From positions 1-13,045 of the forward strand of contig JAVHXR010000013.1 in NCBI GenBank assembly GCA_031119515.1: DNA of 13,045 bases. Direction: 5' to 3'. This DNA comes from Propionicimonas sp. Its GTDB lineage: Bacteria > Actinomycetota > Actinomycetes > Propionibacteriales > Propionibacteriaceae. The notes below the pieces were generated by a model. That model ran no database searches. It saw nothing but the letters and a program-made list of their open reading frames with translations, and was not told the origin of the DNA. Shown here piece by piece: positions 1-7,334 of the stretch; the stretch's first letter is position 1, and every line of letters starts with the position of its first letter. Position numbers and translations under genes: made by a program.

Positions 1-1
1 C

Positions 2-1495
2 AACCAGCTGTTCACGATGCACGGCACGATCATGCTGCTGATGTTCGCGACGCCGATGTTCGCCGGCTTCGCCAACGCGATCATGCCGTTGCAGATCGGT
101 GCGCCGGACGTCGCGTTCCCGCGGATGAACGCGTTCAGCTACTGGGCTTACCTGTTCGGGTCGCTGACCGCCTGCGCCGGCTTCCTGACCCCGGACGGCG
201 CCGCGAGCTTCGGCTGGTTCGCCTACGTGCCGCTGTCGGACGCGGTCAACACCCCCGGCGTCGGCGGCGACCTGTGGGTGATGGGGCTGTACGTGATGGG
301 CCTGTCGACGATCCTCGGTGCGGTGAACTTCATCACCACGATCCTCACGATGCGCGCACCGGGCATGACGATGTTCCGGATGCCGATCTTCACCTGGAAC
401 ATCCTGGTGACGTCCATCATGGTGCTGGTGGCCTTCCCCGTGCTGGCCGCCGGACTGCTCGTCCTGGAGGCGCAGCGTTCGCTCGGAACCCACATCCTCG
501 ACCCCGCCACCGGTGGCGCCATCCTGTGGCAGCACCTGTTCTGGTTCTTCGGCCACCCCGAGGTCTACATCATCGCGCTGCCGTTCTTCGGCATCATCAC
601 CGAGGTGCTGCCGGTGTTCAGCCGCAAGCCGGTGTTCGGCTATGTCAGCCTGGTCGCCGCCACGCTCACCATCGGGGCGTTGTCGATCTCGGTGTGGGCC
701 CACCACATGTTCGTGACAGGTGTGGTGAACCTGCCGTTCTTCTCGTTCATGACGTTCCTGATCGCCGTCCCGACCGGGGTGAAGTTCTTCAACTGGATCG
801 GGACGATGTGGGGCGGGTCGCTGAGCTTCGAGACACCCATGCTCTGGGCGCTCGGCTTCCTGACCACCGTCCTGTTCGGCGGCCTGACCGGCATCCTCCT
901 GGCGGCCCCGCCGCGGCACTTCCAGGTCTCCGACTCGTACTTCGTGGTCGCCCACTTCCACTACGTGCTGTTCGGCACAGTGGTGTTCGCGATGTTCGCC
1001 GGCTTCTACTACTGGTGGCCGAAGTTCACCGGGCGGATGCTCGACGAGCGGATCGGCAAGCTCCACTTCTGGCTCACCTTCGTGGGCTTCCACACCACCT
1101 TCCTCGTCCAGCACTGGCTCGGCGTCGAGGGTATGACCCGCCGGATCGCCGACTACCTGCCGGGCGACGGCTTCACGCTGCTCAACCAGGTGTCGACGGT
1201 CGGGGCCTTCCTGCTCGGTATCGGGACCCTGCCGTTCCTGTGGAACGTCTGGATCTCCCGGAACGCCCCGCTGGTGAACAGCGACGACCCGTGGGGTTGG
1301 GGCCGGACGCTGGAGTGGGCGACGTCCTCGCCGCCGCCGCGGTTCAACTTCACCTCGCTGCCGCGGATCCGGTCGGAGTCGCCGACATTCGACATGAACC
1401 ACCCCGCGCCGAGTGCGATAGCGCCCGCCAACCCGGTCCAGGAGGCGCTCAACGATGCCGGCGAGGACCTGACCGCAGGGGAGGCGAAGCCGTGA
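2..1495 (+). CDS. ctaD: Cytochrome c oxidase (aa3) subunit I, 5'-truncated by window edge
   Basis: Catalytic heme-copper subunit of the aa3 oxidase, an integral membrane protein that reduces O2 to water and pumps protons. The frame is open to the left edge, so 497 residues are visible and roughly 70-80 N-terminal residues are missing by family length. Numbering from the Met at base 17, I see the heme a ligand His2 in MHGTIM, the CuB motif HPEVY (180-184, including the His-Tyr crosslink pair), the CuB histidines HH (229-230), the K-channel Lys256 in PTGVKFFNW, and the heme a3/heme a ligands in HFHY (313 and 315). The tail with PPPRFNFTSLP is typical of actinobacterial CtaD. The stop overlaps the GTG of ctaF. 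The usual partner ctaC is presumably upstream, outside the window. The identification is secure; the start is not in view. Confidence 0.98.
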   Translation, partial: NQLFTMHGTIMLLMFATPMFAGFANAIMPLQIGAPDVAFPRMNAFSYWAYLFGSLTACAGFLTPDGAASFGWFAYVPLSDAVNTPGVGGDLWVMGLYVMGLSTILGAVNFITTILTMRAPGMTMFRMPIFTWNILVTSIMVLVAFPVLAAGLLVLEAQRSLGTHILDPATGGAILWQHLFWFFGHPEVYIIALPFFGIITEVLPVFSRKPVFGYVSLVAATLTIGALSISVWAHHMFVTGVVNLPFFSFMTFLIAVPTGVKFFNWIGTMWGGSLSFETPMLWALGFLTTVLFGGLTGILLAAPPRHFQVSDSYFVVAHFHYVLFGTVVFAMFAGFYYWWPKFTGRMLDERIGKLHFWLTFVGFHTTFLVQHWLGVEGMTRRIADYLPGDGFTLLNQVSTVGAFLLGIGTLPFLWNVWISRNAPLVNSDDPWGWGRTLEWATSSPPPRFNFTSLPRIRSESPTFDMNHPAPSAIAPANPVQEALNDAGEDLTAGEAKP

Positions 1496-1887
1496 AGGCC
1501 GAGACCTGGATCTTCGCCGCGTTGGCGGTGTTCATGGCGGTTGTCGCCCCGATCTACTGGCTGATGTCGCACGAGGTGATCGGCTCGGTTGCGCTGGCGC
1601 TGACCTTCGCCTTCATCGCGACCCTGACGGTGTACCTGTGGATCCAGTCGCGCAAGATGGATCCACGCCTGGAGGACCGCAAGGACGCCGAGATCGTCGA
1701 GGGTGCCGGAGAACTCGGCTTCTTCCCGCCGGCGAGCATCTGGCCGTTCTGGACGGCCCTCGTGGTCACGATCATGGCGCTCGGGCCGGTCTTCGGCTGG
1801 TGGCTGACCATCCTCGGCGCTGCGTTCGGCGTCCTGGCCGTCACCGGGTGGTGCTACGAGTACTACCGGGGCGACTACCAGCACTGA
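1492..1887 (+). CDS. ctaF: Cytochrome c oxidase subunit IV (actinobacterial CtaF type)
   Basis: Small accessory membrane subunit of the actinobacterial aa3 oxidase, 131 residues. The GTG start at 1492 overlaps the ctaD stop (GTGA, 4 bp) and is preceded by a strong ribosome binding site, AGGGGAGG at 1477-1484, which decides the start. The protein has two N-terminal membrane segments (about residues 4-21 and 29-49), a polar loop with KMDPRLEDRKDAEIVEG, then FFPPASIWPFW and two more membrane segments (about 82-98 and 100-118), ending in YEYYRGDYQH. This four-helix layout and the FFPP-x-SIWPF motif match the family known only next to actinobacterial ctaD. It is almost certainly co-transcribed and translationally coupled with ctaD. 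A tandem repeat array begins 17 bases after its stop. Confidence 0.95.
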   Translation: MKAETWIFAALAVFMAVVAPIYWLMSHEVIGSVALALTFAFIATLTVYLWIQSRKMDPRLEDRKDAEIVEGAGELGFFPPASIWPFWTALVVTIMALGPVFGWWLTILGAAFGVLAVTGWCYEYYRGDYQH

Positions 1888-1903
1888 CCCCGGCGTCCTT
1901 TGG

Positions 1904-2028
1904 TTCACGGGGACGGTTCCCAACCCGCTTCACGGGGACGGTTCCCAACCCGCTTCACGGGGACGGTTCCGACACCGCTTCACGGGGACGGATCCCAACC
2001 CGCTTCACGGGGACGGATCCGGGGCCGC
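1904..2028 (+). repeat. Five tandem copies of a 25-bp unit (left array)
   Basis: Five head-to-tail units, at 1904-1928, 1929-1953, 1954-1978, 1979-2003 and 2004-2028, read on the plus strand with the core CACGGGGACGGTTCCCAACC. Units 1 and 2 are identical. Unit 3 diverges in its last third (TTCCGACACCGC). Units 4 and 5 have GGATCC in place of GGTTCC, and unit 5 ends in GGGGCCGC. GGGACGG is kept in all five. Each unit can form a small hairpin, GGGA-CGGT-TCCC. The array fills the gap between the converging ctaF and guaB1 stops. It is not coding: 25 is not a multiple of 3, so frames rotate from unit to unit. The same unit recurs in opposite orientation at 3557-3674. Confidence 0.93.
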
Positions 2029-2062
2029 ACCAGGGCCCTCCGGCCTCAGATCCGACGACTCG

Positions 2063-3508
2063 TCACCAGCTCACCGGCAGCGGACGTCCCTCGTTGAAGC
2101 CGGACGCCGACTGGACGCCCACCACCGCCAGGTTGGCGAACTCGGCGAGGTCGCGCGCGCCGGCATAGGTGAACGAACTGCGGACGCCCGAGGTGATGAA
2201 GTCCAGCAGGTCCTCGACTCCGGGCCGCTCGGGATCGAGGTACATCTTCGAGGACGAGATGCCTTCTTCGAACAGTGAGGCGCGCGCCCGGTCGAAGGCC
2301 GACTGCGTCCGCGTCCTGGCCCGGACGGCCCGCGCCGAGGCCATGCCGAAGCTCTCCTTGTACGGACGGCCGTCCGCGCCGGTGAACAGGTCTCCGGTTG
2401 ACTCGTGGGTGCCCGCGAACCAGGAGCCGATCATCACCGCGCCGGCGCCCGCGGCGAGGGCGAGGGCGACGTCGCGGGGGTGCCGCACACCACCGTCGGC
2501 CCACACTGCCTTGCCCGCCCGCTGGGCCTCTTCGGCACAGTCCAGGACGGCCGAGAACTGCGGACGGCCGACGCCGGTCTGCATCCGGGTGGTGCACATC
2601 GCGCCGGGTCCTACCCCGACCTTGATCACGTCGGCTCCGGCCTCGATCAGGTCACTCACACCATCGGCGGTGACCACGTTCCCGGCGACGATCTGGACCG
2701 CCGAGCCGGCGGCGTCCACGATGGCCCGGCACCGCTCGACGGCAGAGATCATCCGCTCCTGGTGGCCGTGCGCAGTGTCCATCACCAGGACGTCCGCCCC
2801 GGCGTCCAGCAGCGCCTGGGCGCGGGCCTCGACGTCGCCGGAGATACCGACGGCGGCCCCGACCCGCAGCTTGCCATGCCGGTCGACGGCGGGGGAGTAC
2901 AGCGCGGTGCGGAGCGCGCCCTTGACGGTCATCAGGCCGACCAGCCGGCCCGCCTCGTCGACGGCGATGGCCGCCTTGTGGCGGCGGGCCGTGAGCAGGT
3001 CGAAGACCTCCGTCGGCTCCGTGCCGGGGGAGACAAGGGTCAGCTCGGTGCTCATCGCCTCATGGACCTGGGCGAACCGGTCGAGCCCGTCGGCGTCGGC
3101 GGCGGACATGGTGCCGACGGGCACCCCGTCCTCGACCGCCACGACGATGCCGTGGGAGCGCTTCGGCAACAGCGAGAGCGCCTCGCCGATGGTCGAACCG
3201 GGGGCCACCGTGACGGGGGTGTCGAAGATGGTGTGGGCCGCCTTCACCCTGGCGATCGTGGTCGCGACGATCTGGCTCGGAAGGTCCTGCGGGATGATTG
3301 CGACGGCGCCGCGGCGGGCCACGGTCTCTGCCATCCGGCGGCCGGAGACGGCGGTCATGTTGGCCACCACGATCGGTAGCGGCAGGGCGAGACCGTCGGT
3401 GGAGGTGAGGTCGACGTCGAGCCGCGAGGTGACCGACGACCGGCGAGGAGCCATGAAGACGTCGTCGTAGGTCAGGTCGTAGTTGGGCTTGGGTGTCAGG
3501 AAGCGCAC
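2063..3508 (-). CDS. guaB1: GuaB1-type IMP dehydrogenase family protein (probable GMP reductase with CBS domains)
   Basis: 481 residues, the IMPDH/GMP reductase TIM-barrel fold with an inserted CBS pair (about 92-200). N-terminal YDLTYDDVFMAPRRS (10-24) is characteristic of GuaB1. Other motifs are GNVVTADG (276-283), the catalytic loop Cys305 in GVGPGAMCTTR, ADGGVRHPRD (337-346) and YKESFGMASARA (383-394). By family knowledge, mycobacterial GuaB1 works as an NADPH-dependent GMP reductase (GMP to IMP) despite its IMPDH-like layout; I infer the same here, and it is not an obvious guaB2 replacement. The GTG start at 3508 gives MRFLTPKPNYDLTY, matching the family N-terminus. It lacks a convincing Shine-Dalgarno sequence but has a -10-like TAGCCT six bases upstream, suggesting a leaderless message. 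It is isolated on the minus strand, with inverted repeat arrays on both sides. Confidence 0.93.
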   Translation of the reverse strand: MRFLTPKPNYDLTYDDVFMAPRRSSVTSRLDVDLTSTDGLALPLPIVVANMTAVSGRRMAETVARRGAVAIIPQDLPSQIVATTIARVKAAHTIFDTPVTVAPGSTIGEALSLLPKRSHGIVVAVEDGVPVGTMSAADADGLDRFAQVHEAMSTELTLVSPGTEPTEVFDLLTARRHKAAIAVDEAGRLVGLMTVKGALRTALYSPAVDRHGKLRVGAAVGISGDVEARAQALLDAGADVLVMDTAHGHQERMISAVERCRAIVDAAGSAVQIVAGNVVTADGVSDLIEAGADVIKVGVGPGAMCTTRMQTGVGRPQFSAVLDCAEEAQRAGKAVWADGGVRHPRDVALALAAGAGAVMIGSWFAGTHESTGDLFTGADGRPYKESFGMASARAVRARTRTQSAFDRARASLFEEGISSSKMYLDPERPGVEDLLDFITSGVRSSFTYAGARDLAEFANLAVVGVQSASGFNEGRPLPVSW

Positions 3509-3514
3509 CGGACA

Positions 3515-3543
3515 AGGCTACCCGGGTGGGACGGCGCTGCCGA
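3515..3543 (-). promoter_or_regulatory. Candidate leaderless promoter of guaB1
   Basis: On the minus strand, TCGGCA (3543-3538, 4 of 6 to TTGACA), a 17-base spacer, then TAGCCT (3520-3515, TANNNT type), followed by exactly six bases and the GTG start codon at 3508. There is no room for a conventional ribosome binding site, so transcription would begin at or next to the GTG. Support comes from position and motif only. Confidence 0.35.
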
Positions 3544-3556
3544 GTCGAGGGCGCGC

Positions 3557-3674
3557 GAGAACCGTCCCTGTGAACCGGGTTGGGAACCGTCCCCGTGAAC
3601 CGGGTTGGGAACCGTCCCCGTGAACCGGGTTGGGAACCGTCCCCGTGAGGCGGGTTGGGAACCGTCCCCGCGAA
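3557..3674 (-). repeat. Five tandem copies of the same 25-bp unit, inverted (right array)
   Basis: Read on the minus strand, the units lie at 3674-3650, 3649-3625, 3624-3600 and 3599-3575, with a decayed fifth at 3574-3557. Units 3 and 4 are identical; unit 1 begins TTCGC and unit 2 CTCAC instead of TTCAC, and the fifth changes CACGGGG to CACAGGG and loses its end. The core is the same as in the left array, but most copies here end CCCGG rather than CCCGC. The array starts 37 bases after the qcrB stop and ends about 37 bases before the guaB1 -10 element. Relative to the upstream respiratory gene (qcrB here, ctaF on the left), both arrays have the same orientation. Confidence 0.93.
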
Positions 3675-3711
3675 CCGGCGCGATCCCGGGCTTCGACGAC
3701 GACGCCGTCGG

Positions 3712-5451
3712 TCAGTGGGTGGAGGCTGGCTCCCCGCTCGAGGTGAGCTCGCCGGTCCCTGCGGCGGGTTCGACAGCGTGGTCGGCCTCGTCCTCGCCGT
3801 GGTGGCCGGCGTCCGCGATCTCCTGGGCGGTCGGCTTCGGCACCCGGCCGTGGGCGTACCAGCGGGACAGCCGCGCCCGCAGTCGGCTGGTCCTCTTGCC
3901 GGTGCGCTTCACGCCGTGCTGGTCGGTGGTCTCGGAGACCTCGAGCGCCGGCAACTCGGTGTGCTGGGTGAGGGTGAACGCCTCCGCCTGGGTGATCGGT
4001 GCGTGGGCCTCGGTGTAGCCCCCGTCAGGTCGCCGCACCAGGATCCCGGACGAACTGCCGTGCAGGACGCGTTCGCGGTCTCGACGCTGCAGCGACAGGC
4101 AGATCCGCTTCGTGACGATGAACGCGATCACCGGGCCGACGAACACCGCCACCCGCATGAAGACGGTGATCGCGTTCAGCGACAGCCCGAACTGGGTGGC
4201 CAGGATGTCATTGCCGCCGGAGAGCCAGAACAACCCGTAGGCGGTCATGCCGGCCACGCCCAGCGCCGTCCGGTTCGGGGCGTTCCGCGGCCGGTCGAGG
4301 ATGTGGTGCTCGGCCTTGTCGCCGGTGATCCAGGCCTCGATGAACGGATACAGGGCCAGGCCGGTGAAGAGCAGCCCCATCAGCCCGACACCGGGCAGGA
4401 AGATGTTCCACGACCAGGTGGTGCTGAGGATGTGCGTCTCCCAGTTGGGGATGATCCGGATCGCACCCTCGACGAAGCCCATGTACCAGTCCGGCTGCGA
4501 GCCGGCGGTGACCTGGGCCGGGTTGTAGGGCCCGTACAGCCAGACCGGGTTGATCTGCATCAGGGCGCCCATCAGGATCGTCACGCCGAACACGATGAAG
4601 AAGAACCCGCCGGCCTTGGCCATGTAGACCGGGAAGAGGGCTTGGCCCACCACATTTGTCTGCTTGCGTCCCGGGCCGGGGAAGTGGGTGTGCTTGTGGT
4701 AGACCAGCAACGCCATGTGGGCCGAGACCAGCGCGAGCAGGATGCCCGGCACCAGGAGGATGTGCACCATGTAAAGGCGCGGGATGACCAGCTCGCCCGG
4801 GAACTCGCCGCCGAAGACGAAGAACTCCGCCCAGGTGCCGATGATCGGGATGGAGCGCACCAGCCCGTCCACGAACCGCAGGCCGGTGCCCGACAGCAGG
4901 TCGTCCGGCAGTGAGTAGCCGGCGAAGCCCTCGACCAGGCCGATGGAGAGCAGGCCGACACCGATCAGCCAGTTCAGTTCGCGCGGCTTGCGGAAGGCGC
5001 CGGTGAAGAAGACCCGCAGCATGTGGGCGGTCATCGCGGCCACGAAGAGCATCGCAGCCCAGTGGTGGATCTGCCGGATCAGCAGGCCGCCCCGGACGTC
5101 GAAGCTGATCGACAGCGTCGAGGCGAACGCCTCCGACATCGGGATCCCCCGCATCAGGGCGTACGAACCCTCGTACTCGACCTCGGCCATGGACGGCTTG
5201 AACCAGATGGTGAGGAAGACACCGGTGAGCAGCAGGATGATGAAGGTGTACAGGGCGATCTCGCCAAGCAGGAACGACCAGTGGTCGGGGAACGCCTTGC
5301 GCAGGCCTTTGCGGGCGATCGAGGACACCGGGACGCGGTCGTCCACCCAACCGACCGATCCGGCGGCGGCAGTGGCCGCGACGGACGGCTCGGCCCGCTG
5401 CGGTCGCTGTCCCTGCGGGACCTCGGGATCGACTGTCGTCGGCTTGGCCAT
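3712..5451 (-). CDS. qcrB: Menaquinol-cytochrome c reductase cytochrome b subunit
   Basis: Core membrane subunit of the actinobacterial bcc complex, 579 residues, carrying two b hemes and the quinol sites. Heme ligands show as H129-x13-H143 (in RQIHHW and TAHMLRVFF) and H230-x14-H245 (in YMVHILL and SAHMALL). The Qo-site motif is PDWY (320-323), the PEWY equivalent. The C-terminal half extends well beyond classical cytochrome b: further membrane segments near 352-370, 398-411 and 430-447, then a long hydrophilic tail of about 130 residues. That extension is usual in actinobacteria. The ATG at 5451 shares one base with the qcrA stop (TGATG) and follows GAGGAGGG, so the start is firm. It is the last gene of ctaE-qcrCAB; an inverted 25-bp repeat array follows its stop. 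Confidence 0.97.
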   Translation of the reverse strand: MAKPTTVDPEVPQGQRPQRAEPSVAATAAAGSVGWVDDRVPVSSIARKGLRKAFPDHWSFLLGEIALYTFIILLLTGVFLTIWFKPSMAEVEYEGSYALMRGIPMSEAFASTLSISFDVRGGLLIRQIHHWAAMLFVAAMTAHMLRVFFTGAFRKPRELNWLIGVGLLSIGLVEGFAGYSLPDDLLSGTGLRFVDGLVRSIPIIGTWAEFFVFGGEFPGELVIPRLYMVHILLVPGILLALVSAHMALLVYHKHTHFPGPGRKQTNVVGQALFPVYMAKAGGFFFIVFGVTILMGALMQINPVWLYGPYNPAQVTAGSQPDWYMGFVEGAIRIIPNWETHILSTTWSWNIFLPGVGLMGLLFTGLALYPFIEAWITGDKAEHHILDRPRNAPNRTALGVAGMTAYGLFWLSGGNDILATQFGLSLNAITVFMRVAVFVGPVIAFIVTKRICLSLQRRDRERVLHGSSSGILVRRPDGGYTEAHAPITQAEAFTLTQHTELPALEVSETTDQHGVKRTGKRTSRLRARLSRWYAHGRVPKPTAQEIADAGHHGEDEADHAVEPAAGTGELTSSGEPASTH

Positions 5452-6503
5452 CAGTCGTCACCCTCCTCGAAGTCGTTCTCGGAGTTACGTTCGAAGTAGC
5501 TCGGCCCGACCGGGACGGTGAAGCCGCTGCGGGCGATCAGGTAGCCGTTGGCGTCGGTGGTGATCGGCAGTTGCGGCAGCGACCTGGCGGCCGGCCCGAA
5601 GACCACCACCCCCGAGTTGCCGAGGTCGAAGGTCGACTGGTGGCAGGGGCACAGCAGGTGGTGGGTCTGCTGCTCCCACAGGCTGATCGGGCAACCGACA
5701 TGGGTGCAGATCTTGGAGTAGGCGAGGATGCCGTCCACCTGCCAGTCCTGCCGCGAGGCCGGAACCCGGATCGAGGCCGGGTCCATCCGGACGACGATCA
5801 GCGACGACTTCGCCTTTGCGGTCTGGAACTCGGCGCCGTGGAGGTCGAAGAGCTCCTCCGGCTGGGCGTTGACCAACTGGCCGACGACCAGGTCCGCCGC
5901 GCGCAGCCGCTTCTGGTTGACGTCGTTGACGATGTAGGAGCCCTCGGTCCAGATCGTCTTCTCGATGGTCTCCCTGCGGACCTCGTCGGTCGGCCACGGT
6001 CCCATGTCGGCCAGCAGCACGACGGCGGGGATCGCCATGATCCCCAGGCCGCCGGCCAGCCCGCTGCCGATCAGCTTCCGGCGGCTCAGCCCGGACTGCT
6101 CGGCGCCGACCGCGAACTGGGCAGCAGCCTCCTCGCGGGCCTCGACGGGCGCCGCAGCGCCGTGCCGGTCCTCGATGACCTCCTCGTCGCCCATGATCTG
6201 CCGCGCCCAGTGGATCAGGGCGACGCCGATCGCGAGGACGGCGAGCCCGGCGGTCAGCCCGAGCAGGAGGTTCTGTGCCTTGAGGGTGGCGTTGAAGATC
6301 GTCAGGGTGGCGTCGATCGGGACGGCGAAGTAGACCACGACGAACGCGATCGCCAGCACCGGGACGGCGACCAGCAGGCCGATCACCTGGCGGTACGCCC
6401 GCTGGCCGGCCTGTTCGTCGACGTCGCTGAAACGTTCCTCCTCGACCAGGCCGGGGTCGGGGACCGGGTGGTCTTCGGCGTGGTGCCGGGTCTCGAGGCT
6501 CAT
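5451..6503 (-). CDS. qcrA: Menaquinol-cytochrome c reductase Rieske iron-sulfur subunit
   Basis: Rieske 2Fe-2S subunit that takes electrons from menaquinol to the diheme cytochrome c. I chose the ATG at 6503 (350 residues), which makes a 4-bp ATGA overlap with the qcrC stop and follows GAAGAAGG; an ATG nine codons upstream would lie deeper inside qcrC. Three membrane segments (about 41-60, 79-98 and 145-165) mark the actinobacterial form. Cluster motifs are CTHVGC (266-271) and CPCH (285-288): ligands C266, H268, C285 and H288, with the C271-C287 disulfide. SRRKLIGSG (140-148) just before helix 3 resembles a twin-arginine signal, which in Streptomyces QcrA is known to route the last helix and folded domain through Tat. 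Its stop overlaps the qcrB start. Confidence 0.96.
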   Translation of the reverse strand: MSLETRHHAEDHPVPDPGLVEEERFSDVDEQAGQRAYRQVIGLLVAVPVLAIAFVVVYFAVPIDATLTIFNATLKAQNLLLGLTAGLAVLAIGVALIHWARQIMGDEEVIEDRHGAAAPVEAREEAAAQFAVGAEQSGLSRRKLIGSGLAGGLGIMAIPAVVLLADMGPWPTDEVRRETIEKTIWTEGSYIVNDVNQKRLRAADLVVGQLVNAQPEELFDLHGAEFQTAKAKSSLIVVRMDPASIRVPASRQDWQVDGILAYSKICTHVGCPISLWEQQTHHLLCPCHQSTFDLGNSGVVVFGPAARSLPQLPITTDANGYLIARSGFTVPVGPSYFERNSENDFEEGDD

Positions 6504-7300
6504 CGGCGCGCCGCCTTCTTCGTGATCCACATCGCGAACAGCACCAGGCCGCCGATCCCGACGACCCAGGCCCAGAAGCCCTCCGACACCGGGCCGAGCC
6601 CGCCGAGGCTCAATCCGGCCGACGGTTCGGCGTGGACCTGGTCGAGGTAGGCGATCATCGCCTTCACGTCCTTGTCGGGGATCGCCTGGTCGGCGAAGAC
6701 CGGCATCTCGCCGGGACCGGTCCGCATCGCCTCGTGGATGTCGATCGGCTCGGCGTCGAGCAGCGGCGGAGCGACCTTGCCGTTGGGCAGGGCGCCGCCG
6801 GAGCCCTGGAAGTTGTGGCAGGCCGAGCAGTTGGTGCGGAAAAGGTCGCCACCGACGGCGACCTCCTCCGGGCTCAGCCCGCTCGGGTCGTACTGGTCAG
6901 GGTCGGGGATCGCCGGCCCGTCACCCAGGGAGGCCACGTACAGCGAGATCGCCGCGATCTCCTCGGGGGTGAAAGGGTTCGTCTTGCCCGGGGCCTGCAC
7001 CAGCGGGTTCGCCATCGGCATCCGTCCGGTGCGCATCTGGAAGTCGACGGCCGCGGCGCCCACCCCGACCAGCGAGGGAGCGCCCTGGGAGGCCAGCCCC
7101 TCGCCGTTCAGCCCGTGGCAGGAGGCGCAGGAGACCGCGAACAACTCCTTGCCCCGCGCGATCGTCTCCTCGGGTGTCGGCGCGGCGACCGAGGCGGCCG
7201 GGGAGACCACCGCGTAGATGCCGCCTGTCACCAGCAGGGCCACCGCTACCAGCAGCAGGCGAGCGGCCTTGTGGTGCCTCCTCGATGTCAACGATCGCAT
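6500..7300 (-). CDS. qcrC: Menaquinol-cytochrome c reductase diheme cytochrome c subunit
   Basis: 266-residue membrane-anchored diheme cytochrome c, which replaces both cytochrome c1 and soluble cytochrome c in actinobacteria and hands electrons directly to the aa3 oxidase. Two c-type heme motifs are visible, CASCH (58-62) and CSACH (158-162), with likely axial methionines in GRMPM (92-96) and GEMP (197-200). An N-terminal hydrophobic segment (about 14-36) acts as signal or anchor, and a C-terminal helix (about 241-260) ends in KKAARR. The ATG at 7300 is preceded by GGGGAGGA, about 11 bases upstream. It lies 34 bases after ctaE, and its stop overlaps the qcrA start (ATGA), so translation is coupled onward. 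Confidence 0.97.
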   Translation of the reverse strand: MRSLTSRRHHKAARLLLVAVALLVTGGIYAVVSPAASVAAPTPEETIARGKELFAVSCASCHGLNGEGLASQGAPSLVGVGAAAVDFQMRTGRMPMANPLVQAPGKTNPFTPEEIAAISLYVASLGDGPAIPDPDQYDPSGLSPEEVAVGGDLFRTNCSACHNFQGSGGALPNGKVAPPLLDAEPIDIHEAMRTGPGEMPVFADQAIPDKDVKAMIAYLDQVHAEPSAGLSLGGLGPVSEGFWAWVVGIGGLVLFAMWITKKAARR

Positions 7301-7334
7301 CGGAACCGGTTCCTCCCCAGGGATGTCGGGCGCG

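Noticed and set aside
274..1491. Upstream extension of the ctaF frame inside ctaD
   Set aside because: This part is a shadow of ctaD in another frame; the ctaF protein begins at the GTG at 1492 with its own ribosome binding site.
2029..2062. Terminator for guaB1 in the bases after its stop
   Set aside because: GGCC/GGGCCC-rich text gives only weak, ambiguous pairing and no U tract; not strong enough to annotate.
1900..2097. Open frames running through the left repeat array, with repetitive HGDGSQPASRGR-type translation
   Set aside because: The repeat period is 25 bp, so the translation changes frame with each unit; no family resemblance and no ribosome binding site. It is an artefact of the repeats.
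2169..3470. Long plus-strand frame opposite guaB1
   Set aside because: Antisense shadow of a clear GuaB1 protein with all family motifs; Arg/Ala/Ser-rich translation typical of high-GC shadows.
1904..3674. CRISPR array
   Set aside because: The 25-bp units are directly adjacent with no unique spacers, and no cas genes are present.
3655..4914. Long plus-strand frame opposite qcrB
   Set aside because: Shadow of qcrB; the protein is low-complexity and starts inside the repeat array.
6504..6530. Upstream ATG for qcrA (nine more codons)
   Set aside because: The ATG at 6503 forms the ATGA coupling with qcrC and has GAAGAAGG at a proper distance; the longer form adds a non-family segment.
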